DNA of 64,000 nucleotides from Pseudomonas lundensis (GTDB lineage: Bacteria; Pseudomonadota; Gammaproteobacteria; Pseudomonadales; Pseudomonadaceae), in NCBI RefSeq assembly GCF_002269125.1, contig NZ_NQKI01000012.1:58165-122164 (forward strand), in the 5' to 3' direction. The notes under the pieces were generated by a model. The model did no database searches and was not told the DNA's origin. It saw nothing but the letters and a program-made list of their open reading frames with translations. The translations under genes were made by a program, and so were the position numbers. Positions 19,678 to 29,789 of the stretch are shown here, piece by piece (the first letter of the stretch is position 1; each line of letters opens with the position of its first letter).

Positions 19678-20007
19678 TTAGATGTTGGCGTCGAGGAATG
19701 CAGCCAATTGCGACTTCGACAGCGCACCCACCTTGGTGGCTTCGACATTGCCGTTCTTGAACAGCATCAGCGTCGGAATACCACGTACGCCATGCTTGGC
19801 CGGGGTTTCCTGGTTTTCATCAATGTTCAGCTTGGCAACGGTCAGCTTGCCTTTGTACGTCTCAGCGATCTCGTCCAGAACTGGCGCGATCATTTTGCAA
19901 GGGCCACACCATTCAGCCCAGTAGTCGACCAGTACGGCGCCTTCAGCCTTGAGAACATCGGCCTCAAAGCTAGCGTCGGTGACGTGTTTAATAAGATCGC
20001 TGCTCAT
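19678..20007 (-). CDS. trxA: Thioredoxin 1
   Basis: Cytoplasmic disulfide reductase, 109 residues, with the WCGPCK active site at residues 33-38 and the conserved cis-proline in [12 protein letters not shown]. The ATG at 20007 is chosen (ggagac site 6 bases upstream; protein starts MSSDLIKH as in other pseudomonads) in place of an in-frame codon at 20031. It is a single gene with its own terminator, upstream of rho. Confidence 0.97.
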   Translation of the reverse strand: MSSDLIKHVTDASFEADVLKAEGAVLVDYWAEWCGPCKMIAPVLDEIAETYKGKLTVAKLNIDENQETPAKHGVRGIPTLMLFKNGNVEATKVGALSKSQLAAFLDANI

Positions 20008-20084
20008 GGAAGTCTCCGTGGTGGTAAGCAAAAACGTAGCACATCATAGCCGTCATCACTGCGTTCAGGAAGCTGACGCTTGAT

Positions 20085-20102
20085 TGACTATAACTATAGT
20101 CA
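20085..20102. promoter_or_regulatory. Perfect palindrome upstream of trxA
   Basis: TGACTATA-AC-TATAGTCA is an uninterrupted inverted repeat 78 bases before the trxA start, in the trxA-ppx divergent spacer. It could be an operator or part of overlapping promoters; no matching regulator is recognised. Confidence 0.35.
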
Positions 20103-20282
20103 GCCATGAGCCGACGTATGTAGAAGGTTTTGAACAACTCGGCCGCCACTCAGCGGTCAGATAACCGGTGACACGCACTCAGAAAAAAATGTTGATCCCT
20201 ATCAAGCCATCCAACATCACGCGTTGGCGCGAGCCTTTGATCGTGGCACGATGGCGACGTTATCGACCGAGACCCCTCAACC

Positions 20283-21785
20283 ATGCCCCAATCCCAAGCC
20301 AAGAATCCATCCCTGATCGCCGCCATTGATCTGGGTTCTAACAGCTTTCACATGGTGGTGGCCAAGGCACAGAACGGTGAAATCCGTATCCTTGAACGTC
20401 TTGGTGAAAAGGTGCAGTTAGCTGCCGGCATCGACGAAGAACGCAAACTCAACGAAGAATCCATGCAGCGCGGGCTCGATTGCCTGAAACGTTTTGCCCA
20501 ACTGATCAACGGTATGCCCCTGGGCGCCGTGCGGATTGTAGGCACCAACGCCTTGCGTGAAGCCCGTAACCGCAACGAGTTCATCGTGCGCGCCGAGGAG
20601 ATTCTCGGGCACACCGTTGAAGTCATTTCCGGACGGGAAGAAGCACGCCTCATTTATCTGGGCGTATCGCACACCCTCGCCGACACGCCGGGCAAGCGCC
20701 TGGTGGCCGACATCGGCGGCGGCAGTACTGAATTCATCATCGGCCAACGCTTTGAGCCATTGCTGCGTGAAAGCCTGCAAATGGGTTGCGTCAGTTATAC
20801 CCAACGGTACTTCCGCGACGGCAAGATCACCCCGGCACGTTATGCACAGGCTTACACCGCCGCGCGCCTGGAGATCATGAGCATCGAGCACGCCCTGCAC
20901 CGCTTGGGCTGGGATGAAGCCATCGGCTCGTCCGGCACCATTCGCGCCATTGGTCTGGCCCTTAAAGCGGGCGGTCACGGCAATGGTGAGGTCAACGCCG
21001 AAGGCCTGGCTTGGCTCAAGCGCAAACTGTTCAAGCTGGGCGAAGTCGACAAGATCGACTTTGAAGGCATCAAGCCTGATCGCCGGACTATCTTTCCTGC
21101 CGGGCTGGCGATTCTGGAAGCGATCTTCGACGCCCTTGAACTGCAGCGCATGGACCACTGCGACGGTGCGCTGCGCGAAGGCGTGTTGTATGACCTGCTG
21201 GGCCGTCACCACCACGAAGACGTGCGTGAGCGCACACTCAGCTCGCTGATGGACCGTTACCATGTCGATCGCGAGCAGGCCGCGCGGGTTGAACGCAAAG
21301 CCCTGCGGGCCTTCGATCAAGTGGCCAAGTCATGGGACCTGAAAGACGGCGTATGGCGTGAACTGCTGAGCTGGGCGGCCAAGGTGCACGAAGTCGGTCT
21401 CGACATCGCTCACTATCATTTCCACAAACATGGCGCTTACCTGATCGAGCACTCCGATCTGGCCGGATTCTCACGTGAAGATCAGCAAATGCTGGCGCTG
21501 CTGGTACGCGGTCATCGCCGCAACATACCGAAAGACAAGTTTGCTGAATTCGGGGATGACGGCATCAAGCTGATTCGTCTGTGCGTATTGCTGCGCTTTG
21601 CGATTCTGTACCACCACATTCGTGGCGACCAGCAAGCGTCACAAGTCAAACTGCGCGCCGATGGCGATCACCTTGACGTGATATTCCCTGAAGGCTGGCT
21701 GGAACAGAACCCGCTGACCCAAGCCGATTTTGAGCAGGAAGCTCAATGGCTGACTCGGGTCGGAATTGTGTTGACGGTGTCCTGA
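20283..21785 (+). CDS. ppx: Exopolyphosphatase Ppx
   Basis: Hydrolyses terminal phosphates from polyphosphate (and pppGpp in some homologues). 500 residues, normal length. The actin-like ATPase-fold motifs are present: [15 protein letters not shown] near residue 13, [14 protein letters not shown], and [12 protein letters not shown] near residue 142; a C-terminal HD-like helical region follows (from ~residue 320, [20 protein letters not shown]). It is convergent with ppk1, so synthesis and breakdown of polyphosphate are encoded tail to tail. Confidence 0.97.
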   Translation: MPQSQAKNPSLIAAIDLGSNSFHMVVAKAQNGEIRILERLGEKVQLAAGIDEERKLNEESMQRGLDCLKRFAQLINGMPLGAVRIVGTNALREARNRNEFIVRAEEILGHTVEVISGREEARLIYLGVSHTLADTPGKRLVADIGGGSTEFIIGQRFEPLLRESLQMGCVSYTQRYFRDGKITPARYAQAYTAARLEIMSIEHALHRLGWDEAIGSSGTIRAIGLALKAGGHGNGEVNAEGLAWLKRKLFKLGEVDKIDFEGIKPDRRTIFPAGLAILEAIFDALELQRMDHCDGALREGVLYDLLGRHHHEDVRERTLSSLMDRYHVDREQAARVERKALRAFDQVAKSWDLKDGVWRELLSWAAKVHEVGLDIAHYHFHKHGAYLIEHSDLAGFSREDQQMLALLVRGHRRNIPKDKFAEFGDDGIKLIRLCVLLRFAILYHHIRGDQQASQVKLRADGDHLDVIFPEGWLEQNPLTQADFEQEAQWLTRVGIVLTVS

Positions 21786-21803
21786 CGCTGTATATGCATA
21801 CCG

Positions 21804-21830
21804 TCGCTGGCGCTCTGTGCGCCAGCGACT
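21804..21830. terminator. Inverted repeat between convergent ppx and ppk1
   Basis: 11-base perfect arms GTCGCTGGCGC and GCGCCAGCGAC with a 5-base loop lie between the two convergent stop codons. It lacks a clear T tract, so it is a probable rather than certain bidirectional terminator. Confidence 0.55.
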
Positions 21831-21837
21831 TGCAGGT

Positions 21838-24075
21838 TTACACCGACGGCCCGGTGCTGACAGTCAATACCGGCAGGCTCAAGCGCTCCAGCAACGTGGC
21901 CTGGGCGCTGCGCGGATTTTGGTTGCCGGTTGGCGTGTTGCGGATATAACGCCCGTCCGACTGCAAGCTCCAGCTGTGGGTGTTGTCTGTCAGGTAGCAT
22001 TCCAGCTCTTTCTTGACCCGCAGAATCAACTTTTTGCCTTCAATCGGGAAGCACGTCTCGACGCGCTTATCGAGGTTGCGCTCCATCCAGTCCGCACTCG
22101 ACAGGAACATCTGCTCTTCCCCGCCATTGAGGAAGTAGAACACCCGCGTGTGTTCCAAAAAGCGGCCAATGATCGAACGCACATGAATGTTGTGCGACAC
22201 GCCTGGAATACCCGGGCGCAGGCAGCACATCCCGCGCACGATCAGATCAATACGTACCCCGGACTGGCTGGCCTTGTACAACGCCCGAATGATTTTCGGG
22301 TCCGTCAGCGAGTTGAACTTGGCGATGATGTGCGCAGGCTTGCCTTCCAGTGCGAACTGGGTTTCCCGGGCAATCATGTCCAGCATGCCCTTCTTCAGGG
22401 TAAATGGCGCATGCAGCAGTTTCTTCATGCGCAGGGTTTTGCCCATGCCTATCAATTGGCTGAACAGCTTGCCGACGTCTTCGCACAGCGCATCATCCGA
22501 CGTCAGCAAGCTGTAGTCAGTGTACAGACGTGCGTTACCGGCGTGGTAGTTGCCGGTGCCCAAGTGCGCGTAACGCACGATTTCGCCGGCTTCACGACGC
22601 AAAATCAGCATCATCTTGGCGTGGGTCTTGAAACCCACCACCCCGTAGATCACCACCGCGCCCGCCGCTTGCAGACGGCTGGCCAGTTGCAGGTTGGACT
22701 CTTCGTCAAAACGCGCACGCAGCTCAACCACCGCCGTCACTTCCTTACCATTACGCGCCGCATCCACCAGCGCATCCACGATCTCGGAGTTGGCGCCGCT
22801 GCGGTAGAGCGTCTGGCGCACGGCCAGTACATGCGGGTCCTTGGCCGCCTGTCGTAGTAAGTCGACGACCGGGGTAAACGACTCAAACGGGTGCAGCAGC
22901 AAGATGTCCTGCTTGCTGACTACGCTGAAAATGTTTTCGCTGTTCTGCAACAGCTTCGGAATGGCCGGTGTAAACGGCGTGTATTGCAGCTCGGGGTGGC
23001 TGTCCAGGCTGGTGATGCTGAACAGACGCGTAAGGTTCACCGGCCCATTGACCGTGTACAACTCGGTCTCGTGCAGGTTGAATTGCTTGAGCAGGTAATC
23101 GGACAGGTGCTTAGGGCACGTATCAGCCACTTCCAGACGCACCGCGTCACCGTAACGACGCGAGAACAACTCGCCACGCAATGCGCGGGCCAAGTCTTCT
23201 ACATCTTCGGTGTCGACCGCCAGATCGGCGTTGCGGGTCAGGCGGAATTGATAGCAGCCTTTTACTTTCATGCCCTGGAACAGGTCATCGGCATGGGCGT
23301 GAATCATCGACGACAGGAACACATAGTTGTCGCCCGGCCCGCCAACGTCTTCCGGCACTTTAATCACCCGCGGCAACAAGCGCGGGGCTGGAATGATCGC
23401 CAAACCCGAATCGCGGCCGAAGGCGTCAATGCCTTCAAGCTCGACGATGAAGTTAAGGCTCTTGTTTACCAGCAACGGAAACGGGTGCGTCGGGTCAAGA
23501 CCGATCGGGGTAATGATTGGCGCAATTTCATCGCGGAAGAACTTGCGTACCCATGCCTTGATTTTAGTGTTCCAGTGACGCCGACGGATGAAGCGCACCT
23601 GATGCTTTTCAAGTTCGGGCAGCAGGATGTCGTTAAGGATTGCGTACTGGCGATCCACATGGCCATGCACCAGCTCACTGATCCGCGCCAGCGCTTGATG
23701 CGGCTGCAAGCCGTCAGCACCGGCCTGTTCGCGGGCGAACGTGATTTGTTTTTTCAGGCCCGCGACCCGGATCTCAAAGAATTCGTCGAGGTTGCTGGAA
23801 AAGATGAGCAGAAATTTCAGCCGCTCCAGCAACGGGTAGGACTCATCCAGCGCCTGCTCCAGCACGCGAATGTTGAACTGCAATTGCGACAACTCACGAT
23901 GGATATACAGGCTGCTGTCATCCAGACCCGGAATGGCAATCACCGGGTGCGCCGCGCCATGGCTTTCGGCCGCTGCGGGGGCATGGGTTTCCGGCTCGGG
24001 CGGGGTTTGGGTGGCCTGCTCAACAATCGGTTGAGGTTCGGTGGCAACGAGTTCTGTCTGTCCTTCGGTATTCAT
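21838..24075 (-). CDS. ppk1: Polyphosphate kinase Ppk1
   Basis: Polymerises ATP gamma-phosphate into polyphosphate. 745 residues; the first ~45 residues (Pro/Glu/Ala-rich) are an extension before the core that begins [20 protein letters not shown]. Core motifs are intact: [37 protein letters not shown] with the conserved histidine region, and [20 protein letters not shown]. Upstream lies a 450-base gap; in P. aeruginosa I recall hemB in that position. Confidence 0.97.
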   Translation of the reverse strand: MNTEGQTELVATEPQPIVEQATQTPPEPETHAPAAAESHGAAHPVIAIPGLDDSSLYIHRELSQLQFNIRVLEQALDESYPLLERLKFLLIFSSNLDEFFEIRVAGLKKQITFAREQAGADGLQPHQALARISELVHGHVDRQYAILNDILLPELEKHQVRFIRRRHWNTKIKAWVRKFFRDEIAPIITPIGLDPTHPFPLLVNKSLNFIVELEGIDAFGRDSGLAIIPAPRLLPRVIKVPEDVGGPGDNYVFLSSMIHAHADDLFQGMKVKGCYQFRLTRNADLAVDTEDVEDLARALRGELFSRRYGDAVRLEVADTCPKHLSDYLLKQFNLHETELYTVNGPVNLTRLFSITSLDSHPELQYTPFTPAIPKLLQNSENIFSVVSKQDILLLHPFESFTPVVDLLRQAAKDPHVLAVRQTLYRSGANSEIVDALVDAARNGKEVTAVVELRARFDEESNLQLASRLQAAGAVVIYGVVGFKTHAKMMLILRREAGEIVRYAHLGTGNYHAGNARLYTDYSLLTSDDALCEDVGKLFSQLIGMGKTLRMKKLLHAPFTLKKGMLDMIARETQFALEGKPAHIIAKFNSLTDPKIIRALYKASQSGVRIDLIVRGMCCLRPGIPGVSHNIHVRSIIGRFLEHTRVFYFLNGGEEQMFLSSADWMERNLDKRVETCFPIEGKKLILRVKKELECYLTDNTHSWSLQSDGRYIRNTPTGNQNPRSAQATLLERLSLPVLTVSTGPSV

Positions 24076-24525
24076 TGAGTGTTCCTGATAAGAGCGGGTT
24101 TGACTCTCGTAACAGTTAAGCGGCGCGGCCAGTCAAATTGACAACCAGAATGCCACCAACGCCTGCGGGATTAAACCGCTCAGAGGCGCTTTATGCGGGC
24201 TGAGGCCTGGTTAGAGGGTGTTTTATTCAAATTGTTCTAAAGCTGTTGATACATCACTGCTGCCTGCCGCTTATCCACTGCGACTTTAGTAGCGTCTTCA
24301 GTGCGTAGCGACACATCGCCAACGACCGGCAAAACCAGAAATTCCCTCGGCCTTAACGCGCGCGACCTTTATAACTGCGCACCATGAACACCCGATGACA
24401 ACACTGATGATGTAAGTCAAAACCATGTGCATTGTAGGATTTGTTCACGCCAAGACACATTTCGATACTTTCATACACGCGCTTGAAGGCGTAGGCTGCG
24501 CGTTCATTTCGCCAGCATCCAGACA
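24076..24525. other. Intergenic region between ppk1 and dedA
   Basis: 450 bases without a supported gene. It must hold the divergent promoters of ppk1 and dedA. A 49-codon frame at 24426 exists, but its C-terminal part overlaps the dedA start region and it has no family match. I see no remnant of hemB, which I expected here from P. aeruginosa gene order. Confidence 0.6.
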
Positions 24526-25143
24526 ATGCTCCAACAATTTCTTCAAGAATTCGGCTACTTCGCCCTGTTTCTAGGGACGTTCTTTGAAGGTGAGACCATT
24601 CTGGTACTCGCAGGCTTCTTGGCGTTCCGCGGATACATGGACCTCAAACTGGTCATGATCGTGGCGTTCCTCGGCAGTTACGCCGGCGACCAGCTGTGGT
24701 ACTTCCTGGGGCGTAAGCACGGCCGCAAACTGCTAGCCCGAAAGCCGCGCTGGCAGCTGATGGGCGACAAGGCGCTGGAGCACATTCGCAAGCATCCGGA
24801 CATCTGGGTCCTGAGCTTCCGCTTTGTCTATGGGCTGCGCACCGTCATGCCGGTCGCCATTGGCTTGTCCGGTTATCCGCCGGGCCGTTATTTACTGCTC
24901 AACGGCATTGGCGCCGCTATCTGGGCCATCGCCCTGGCCACCGCCGCGTATCACTTTGGCGCCGTGCTGGAAGGCTTGCTCGGCAGCGTTAAAAAATACG
25001 AATTGTGGGTATTGGGCGCCTTGCTGGTGCTGGGCATCTGCCTGTGGATTCGCCGTCGCTTCAAAAATGCGCGCATCGCCCGACAGACTGCGCTGGATGA
25101 AAAAAACAAAGCCGCCGAAGCCAACACCCCGCCCGCCGAGTAA
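24526..25143 (+). CDS. DedA-family membrane protein
   Basis: A 205-residue inner-membrane protein of the DedA/VTT (SNARE-associated) family, thought to act in undecaprenyl-phosphate or phospholipid translocation. Family marks are FFEGETILVLAGFLAFRG near residue 19, the GDQLWYFLGRKHGRK block and FRFVYGLRTVMPVAIGLSGY near residue 103. Four to five membrane segments, and a charged C-terminal tail. No clear ribosome site was found before the ATG. Which lipid it moves is not visible from sequence. Confidence 0.9.
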   Translation: MLQQFLQEFGYFALFLGTFFEGETILVLAGFLAFRGYMDLKLVMIVAFLGSYAGDQLWYFLGRKHGRKLLARKPRWQLMGDKALEHIRKHPDIWVLSFRFVYGLRTVMPVAIGLSGYPPGRYLLLNGIGAAIWAIALATAAYHFGAVLEGLLGSVKKYELWVLGALLVLGICLWIRRRFKNARIARQTALDEKNKAAEANTPPAE

Positions 25144-25344
25144 TACCGTGTGTGCGCTCGCACACACCCCTCCCGAGGCGTTGCCATCGCAGCGCCTGCC
25201 CGCTCTCTTCTAAACTGAACACTGACGCGTGAAAGCGATCCATGTAGTAAGCATTCAACGACGTGTGCCCGATCTGTCCGCTCTGGCATCTGCTGCCAAA
25301 TCAGGCGACATTAACGCCACGTATCACGTTTTAGGAGAACCCAC

Positions 25345-26013
25345 ATGACCCAGAAAAAAGTTGCCGTGATTCTGTCGGGCTGCGGCGTCTACGACGGTGC
25401 CGAGATCCACGAAAGCGTCATCACCCTGCTGCGCCTCGATCAGCGTGGCGCCCACGTTCAATGCTTCGCACCCAATATCGCGCAAATGCATGTCATCAAT
25501 CACCTGACCGGCGAAGAGATGAACGAGTCGCGTAACGTGCTGGTTGAGTCCGCGCGCATCGCCCGTGGCGAGGTCAAGGATATTCGCGAGGCGAACGTTG
25601 AAGACTTCGACGCCTTAATCGTACCCGGCGGGTTTGGTGCCGCGAAAAACTTGTCTGATTTCGCCGTTAAAGGTGCTGAATGTACCGTGCAGCCTGACGT
25701 GCTAGCGCTGGCTGAAGCCTTTGCCGAAGCGAGCAAACCCGTGGGCTTGATGTGCATCTCACCTGCCATGGCCGCCAAAATCTATGGCCCTGGCGTGACC
25801 TGCACCATTGGTAATGATGCCGACACGGCCGCCGCCGTGAGCAAAATGGGCGCTACTCACCAAGAGTGCGAGGTCAGCGAGATCGTCGAAGACAAGGCCC
25901 GCAAGCTGGTAAGCACCCCCGCCTACATGCTGGCGAATTCCATCAGCGAAGCCGCCTCGGGCATCAACAAGATGGTCGACCGTGTACTGGAATTGACCCA
26001 CGAAAACGATTGA
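25345..26013 (+). CDS. elbB: ElbB/isoprenoid biosynthesis glyoxalase
   Basis: 222-residue DJ-1/PfpI-superfamily protein (start KKVAVILSGCGVYDGAEIHE; PGGFGAAKNLSDFA; GLMCISPAMAAKIYG with the nucleophile-elbow Cys). E. coli ElbB has weak glyoxalase activity and was linked to isoprenoid synthesis; its physiological role is not settled. A strong ribosome site (aggagaac) precedes the ATG. The stop TGA abuts the convergent yaiI stop, so the two genes meet with no spacer. Confidence 0.93.
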   Translation: MTQKKVAVILSGCGVYDGAEIHESVITLLRLDQRGAHVQCFAPNIAQMHVINHLTGEEMNESRNVLVESARIARGEVKDIREANVEDFDALIVPGGFGAAKNLSDFAVKGAECTVQPDVLALAEAFAEASKPVGLMCISPAMAAKIYGPGVTCTIGNDADTAAAVSKMGATHQECEVSEIVEDKARKLVSTPAYMLANSISEAASGINKMVDRVLELTHEND

Positions 26014-26472
26014 TCAGACCCGCGCCAGACGCGTCAAAATTCGATCCAGCGCATTGGCGAACGCCTGTTTCTCGCGTTCGCCATACGCGCCCTGCCCGCC
26101 ACCCACCTGACCTTGCTCGCGCAGATCCGTGAACAGGTTACGCACCGCCAGCCGCTCGCCCATGTTGTGAGCATCGAACTCTTTACCACGCGGATCGAGT
26201 ACGGCCACGCCCTTTTTCACTAAACGGTCTGCCAACGGCACGTCGCTGCAAATCACCAGCTCGCCGGGCACTGCGTGCTCAACCAGATAATCGTCGGCGG
26301 CATCAGGACCGCTGGGCACCACAATCAATTTGACTAACGCATACGTCGGCTTGACCTGGCTCTGCCCGGCAACCAGCACGACCTCAAACTGCCGCTTTAA
26401 AGCGAACTTGATGACTTGATCCTTCGCGGCCTTGGGGCAAGCGTCGGCGTCGATCCAGACACGCATGGGCAC
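26014..26472 (-). CDS. yaiI: YaiI/YqxD family (DUF188) protein
   Basis: 152-residue protein of the UPF0178 family, a PIN-like/NYN fold possibly acting as a nuclease. Conserved start RVWIDADACPKAAKDQVIKF, the GPDAADDYLVEH segment and VICSDVPLADRLVKKG are present with the acidic residues of the presumed active site. Substrate unknown. Convergent with elbB, sharing the junction TGATCA. Confidence 0.92.
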   Translation of the reverse strand: MPMRVWIDADACPKAAKDQVIKFALKRQFEVVLVAGQSQVKPTYALVKLIVVPSGPDAADDYLVEHAVPGELVICSDVPLADRLVKKGVAVLDPRGKEFDAHNMGERLAVRNLFTDLREQGQVGGGQGAYGEREKQAFANALDRILTRLARV

Positions 26473-26531
26473 ACTCTCCTGAACATTGGGTGTGGGCGCT
26501 GCCGGGCAGCGTCCACACTGTTGAGCGCTCG

Positions 26532-28427
26532 CTAGGCTGGCAGCCTGCGCTTTTCGGCCAGTTTGCTGCGGCCGTAAAGCACGATGATCGCCAGCAATGC
26601 AATGGCCTGAGCCCCCAGCGAGTAGGCATCAGCATGAATGCCCAACCAGTCGAACTCGAAGAACGGCACAGGACGAGTGCCGAAAATCCCGGCTTCTTGC
26701 AGCGCTTTCACGCCATGCCCGGCGAACACAACCGACAGCGCGCACAGCAATGCCGCGTTGATGCCGAAGAACATCGCCAACGGCAACTTGGCCGACCCGC
26801 GCAGGATGACCCATGCCAGGCCGATCAACAGCACCAAGGCCGTGGCGCCGCCCGCCAACACCGCGTTATGCCCGGCCGGACCGGCTTGCAGCCACAGGGT
26901 TTCGTAAAACAGGATCACTTCAAACAATTCGCGGTATACCGAGAAAAAGGCCAGGATCGCAAAACCGAAGCGCCCGCCGCCACTGACCAGGCTGCTTTTG
27001 ATGTAGTCCTGCCACGCTGCAGCATGTCGGCGGTCATGCATCCACACCCCGAGCCACAACACCATGACGCTGGCAAACAACGCGGTGCACCCTTCGAGCA
27101 GTTCGCGTTGCGCGCCGCTGACGTCGATCACATACGCGGCCAACGCCCACGTCGCGAGGCCTGCCAGCAGCGCTAGCCCCCAGCCGATGTTGACACTGCG
27201 AACGGCAGACTGTTGCCCGGTATTGCGCAAGAACGCGAGGATGGCCGCCAGCACCAGAATGGCTTCAAGCCCTTCGCGCAGCAGGATCAATAAGCCCGAA
27301 ATGTAGCTCAGCGACCAACTCAAGCCATCGCTGCCCAGCAACCCGGCCGATTCTTTGAGCAGCGCTTTGGCGGCCTCCAGACGTTGCTCAACCTGCTCGA
27401 CGGGCAAGCCATCCTGCAACGATTGACGGTACGCCATCAGGGCTTTCTCTGTGTTTTTCCGGACGTTGCTATCGACGTTATCCAGTGAGCTTTCAACCAG
27501 CTCGAAGCCTTCAAGATAAGCGGCAACAGACAGGTCATAAGCTTGTTCACGGTCACCTGCGCGATACGCCGCAAGGCTTTTGTCGAGCGTGGCGCCGGTG
27601 TAATCGAGCAACTGGCCTGGCCCGCGCACGACCTGCGGCGGCTGTGCGCGCTGCGCACGGAAAGTCGCCGCCGCCTGCGGGCCATCAGCGGCCAGAATTT
27701 CATTGGGTGTTTGACGGGCAAGATCGGCCAAGTTGTAAGTTTTGTCTGCTTTGACTGCCTTCGGGTCAGCACTCAGGCCTGCGATATAGGTAGCCAGGTC
27801 CCAGCGCTGACGCTCGTCGAGCTGGTCCGCAAATGAAGGCATGTCCGTGCCTTCGACACCCAGCCCCAGCGTGTTGTAAATCGCGTAGAGACTCAGGCGA
27901 TCCAGGCGTTCTGCGTCGCGCAGGTTGGCAGGCGGCGGCGCCATGCCCACCCCGGCCGGGCCGTCCCCGGCTCCCGTTTCGCCATGGCACACCGAGCAAT
28001 GCTGTGCATACAGCGGCGCCCCACGGGTGGGATCCGGCGTAATCACAGGCGCCTGGCTCACCTCATAGGCCACTGCCAGTTTGGCACCCAATTGACGCGC
28101 TTCACGGGCTACGGCAACGCCGTCCTCGCGTTGCTCGATAGCGCGCTGCAAAGCCATCACACCCTGGGTCAGCTCCGCACGCTCCGGGCGTTCAGGCAAG
28201 TCGGCAATCAGCCCCTTGAGAACGGCCAGGAATTCCAGTTGCTCGCGATATTCGGTCTCGTCGATGACCTTTCCATCTTCGACCGTGGGCGGGTAATCCG
28301 CGCCAATGTAATCAATGAGATGAAGTGCCTGCGAGGCACCTTCCGGGGAGTTGGCAGACACAACAAGGCTGCACAACGCGAGCATGGGCACCAGCAGCCA
28401 TGCCAAGAAACGCGAGCGGGCGGTCAT
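26532..28427 (-). CDS. Cytochrome c / FTR1 iron permease fusion
   Basis: A 631-residue protein: signal peptide (residues 1-25), an unassigned helical stretch, a cytochrome c domain with CSVCH haem motif near residue 143 and axial Met in GTDMPSF, a second helical periplasmic part, and a C-terminal FTR1 permease (about seven membrane segments, residues ~375-620). Both iron-binding REXXE motifs are intact (REGLE and RELFE). FTR1 proteins import iron after ferrous oxidation; the haem domain may take the electron. It is a single gene without EfeO/EfeB partners here. Confidence 0.9.
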   Translation of the reverse strand: MTARSRFLAWLLVPMLALCSLVVSANSPEGASQALHLIDYIGADYPPTVEDGKVIDETEYREQLEFLAVLKGLIADLPERPERAELTQGVMALQRAIEQREDGVAVAREARQLGAKLAVAYEVSQAPVITPDPTRGAPLYAQHCSVCHGETGAGDGPAGVGMAPPPANLRDAERLDRLSLYAIYNTLGLGVEGTDMPSFADQLDERQRWDLATYIAGLSADPKAVKADKTYNLADLARQTPNEILAADGPQAAATFRAQRAQPPQVVRGPGQLLDYTGATLDKSLAAYRAGDREQAYDLSVAAYLEGFELVESSLDNVDSNVRKNTEKALMAYRQSLQDGLPVEQVEQRLEAAKALLKESAGLLGSDGLSWSLSYISGLLILLREGLEAILVLAAILAFLRNTGQQSAVRSVNIGWGLALLAGLATWALAAYVIDVSGAQRELLEGCTALFASVMVLWLGVWMHDRRHAAAWQDYIKSSLVSGGGRFGFAILAFFSVYRELFEVILFYETLWLQAGPAGHNAVLAGGATALVLLIGLAWVILRGSAKLPLAMFFGINAALLCALSVVFAGHGVKALQEAGIFGTRPVPFFEFDWLGIHADAYSLGAQAIALLAIIVLYGRSKLAEKRRLPA

Positions 28428-28493
28428 GGAAAAATCCGGGTGGAAATGAGAAGTAACACATTGTTCACTTCCCTTCGCAATGTCTCAAGGGCT

Positions 28494-29126
28494 TTACGTC
28501 GTTGCGCGGTGCAACGTCGCCAGAAAACCTGCTGCACCTACGAATAACCCGGCAAAAGTGCGATTCATGCGGCGCTGCTGTTTCGGGGTACGCAACAGCC
28601 GTAGCACCTTGGATGCCAGCCCGGTGTAACCCGCCATCACAATCAGGTCGACGCAGATCATGGTCGCGCCCAGGATCAAATATTGGGACAGCAAAGGAGC
28701 ATGGGGATCAACGAACTGCGGCAGCACCGCCAGCATGAACACCAGCGCCTTGGGGTTGCTGACATTCACCAAAAAGCCGCGAAACACCAGCGCCAGCGGT
28801 TTGCCGATGGGGCGAGCGGCGGCGTTGTCGCTAAGGTCGGCAGGCAAGGCGCGCCATTGCTTGACGGCAAGGTAGATGAGGTACGCCACGCCGAACCACT
28901 TGATGGCGTAAAAGGCAGTTGAAGAAGCCGCGAGGATTGCACCGACACCGGCTGCCACAATGACGATTTGCAGGGCCAGCCCCAGTTGCAGGCCGATGGC
29001 ATTCCAATAGCCCCGCCAGAAGCCGTACTGCAGGCCGCAAGACATTGAAGCAATTGCACCCGCGCCGGGCGACAGACTGATGACCCATGACGCCGCAAAA
29101 AAGGCCAACCACGTTTCCAGCGACAT
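28494..29126 (-). CDS. LysE/RhtB family amino-acid exporter
   Basis: A 210-residue inner-membrane protein with six predicted membrane segments and the family N-terminus LAFFAASWVISLSPGAGAIA, followed by GYWNAIGLQLGLALQ and the FLVNVSNPKALVFM segment. These proteins export amino acids such as lysine, homoserine or threonine; the substrate is not predictable. The start at 29126 has a GGGAGG site 6 bases upstream, so the in-frame codon at 29156 is rejected. Confidence 0.92.
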   Translation of the reverse strand: MSLETWLAFFAASWVISLSPGAGAIASMSCGLQYGFWRGYWNAIGLQLGLALQIVIVAAGVGAILAASSTAFYAIKWFGVAYLIYLAVKQWRALPADLSDNAAARPIGKPLALVFRGFLVNVSNPKALVFMLAVLPQFVDPHAPLLSQYLILGATMICVDLIVMAGYTGLASKVLRLLRTPKQQRRMNRTFAGLFVGAAGFLATLHRATT

Positions 29127-29231
29127 CGCGCACCTCCCGGACAAAATCAGTAACAAGTCCTTAAAACTAATGCGCGGGCTGAAATTTAACCACTGGTTTT
29201 TTGCTGTAAAGCCTGTGGGAACGCAGACTGT

Positions 29232-29789
29232 TTACACATCACCTTCGCGCCAGCGGCGAACGGAACGCTGGAAGAACAGGCTGTTGGGCACTTGCACCAT
29301 GCTGCTGCCACTGCCCGCTTCCGCAGGTTCGATCAGGGTGGTGTACAGCAAGTTGATTGCCACCACACGGCCTTTGACCCCCGGCTTGTCCAACGTGTCG
29401 AGTAACTCGACTACGTCGCCGATGCGGAACGGTCCGACGGTAAAAATGAGCACGGCACACAAGAGGTTGGACAGCACGCTCCACATCGCGAAGAAGGCAA
29501 TGGCTGCTACCGCGACGAACCCTGAAAGCGCAGTCCACAAGACCGTGGCGGATACACCCAGACGCTCCAGCACGAAGATGACCGCGCTGCCCATGATGAA
29601 CCAGCGCAAGCCGCCGCGAAGTGGCATCAGTAGCTGTGGCGGCAGCGGGTAGCGTTCACCCAGGCGTGTGAGGAAACGCGCAATCACGCGCTGCAGGAAA
29701 TAACCCGCCAAGAGAATCAGCAGAATTTGGATGCCAATCCACAGCGGCGCGATCAACTCGGCCGGTAAAGGGAGGCCCAATGACTCCAT
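29232..29789 (-). CDS. Small MscS-type mechanosensitive channel protein
   Basis: 185 residues: three membrane segments, the last one alanine/glycine-rich (VLWTALSGFVAVAAIAFF), and the MscS beta domain (VGPFRIGDVVELL, then VQVPNSLFFQRSVRRW). It ends soon after the beta domain, so the large C-terminal cage of E. coli MscS is missing, as in short MscS-like families. It overlaps the yheS stop by one base (TGATG) and is probably co-transcribed with it. Confidence 0.87.
   Translation of the reverse strand: MESLGLPLPAELIAPLWIGIQILLILLAGYFLQRVIARFLTRLGERYPLPPQLLMPLRGGLRWFIMGSAVIFVLERLGVSATVLWTALSGFVAVAAIAFFAMWSVLSNLLCAVLIFTVGPFRIGDVVELLDTLDKPGVKGRVVAINLLYTTLIEPAEAGSGSSMVQVPNSLFFQRSVRRWREGDV

Noticed and set aside
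22891..24078. 395-codon plus-strand frame opposite ppk1
   Set aside because: Antisense shadow of the conserved ppk1 gene, Gln/Val-rich without domain match.
24426..24575. 49-codon frame starting MCIVGFVHAK before dedA
   Set aside because: The start recalls class-II amidotransferases, but the rest does not fit and the frame runs into dedA; kept as non-coding.
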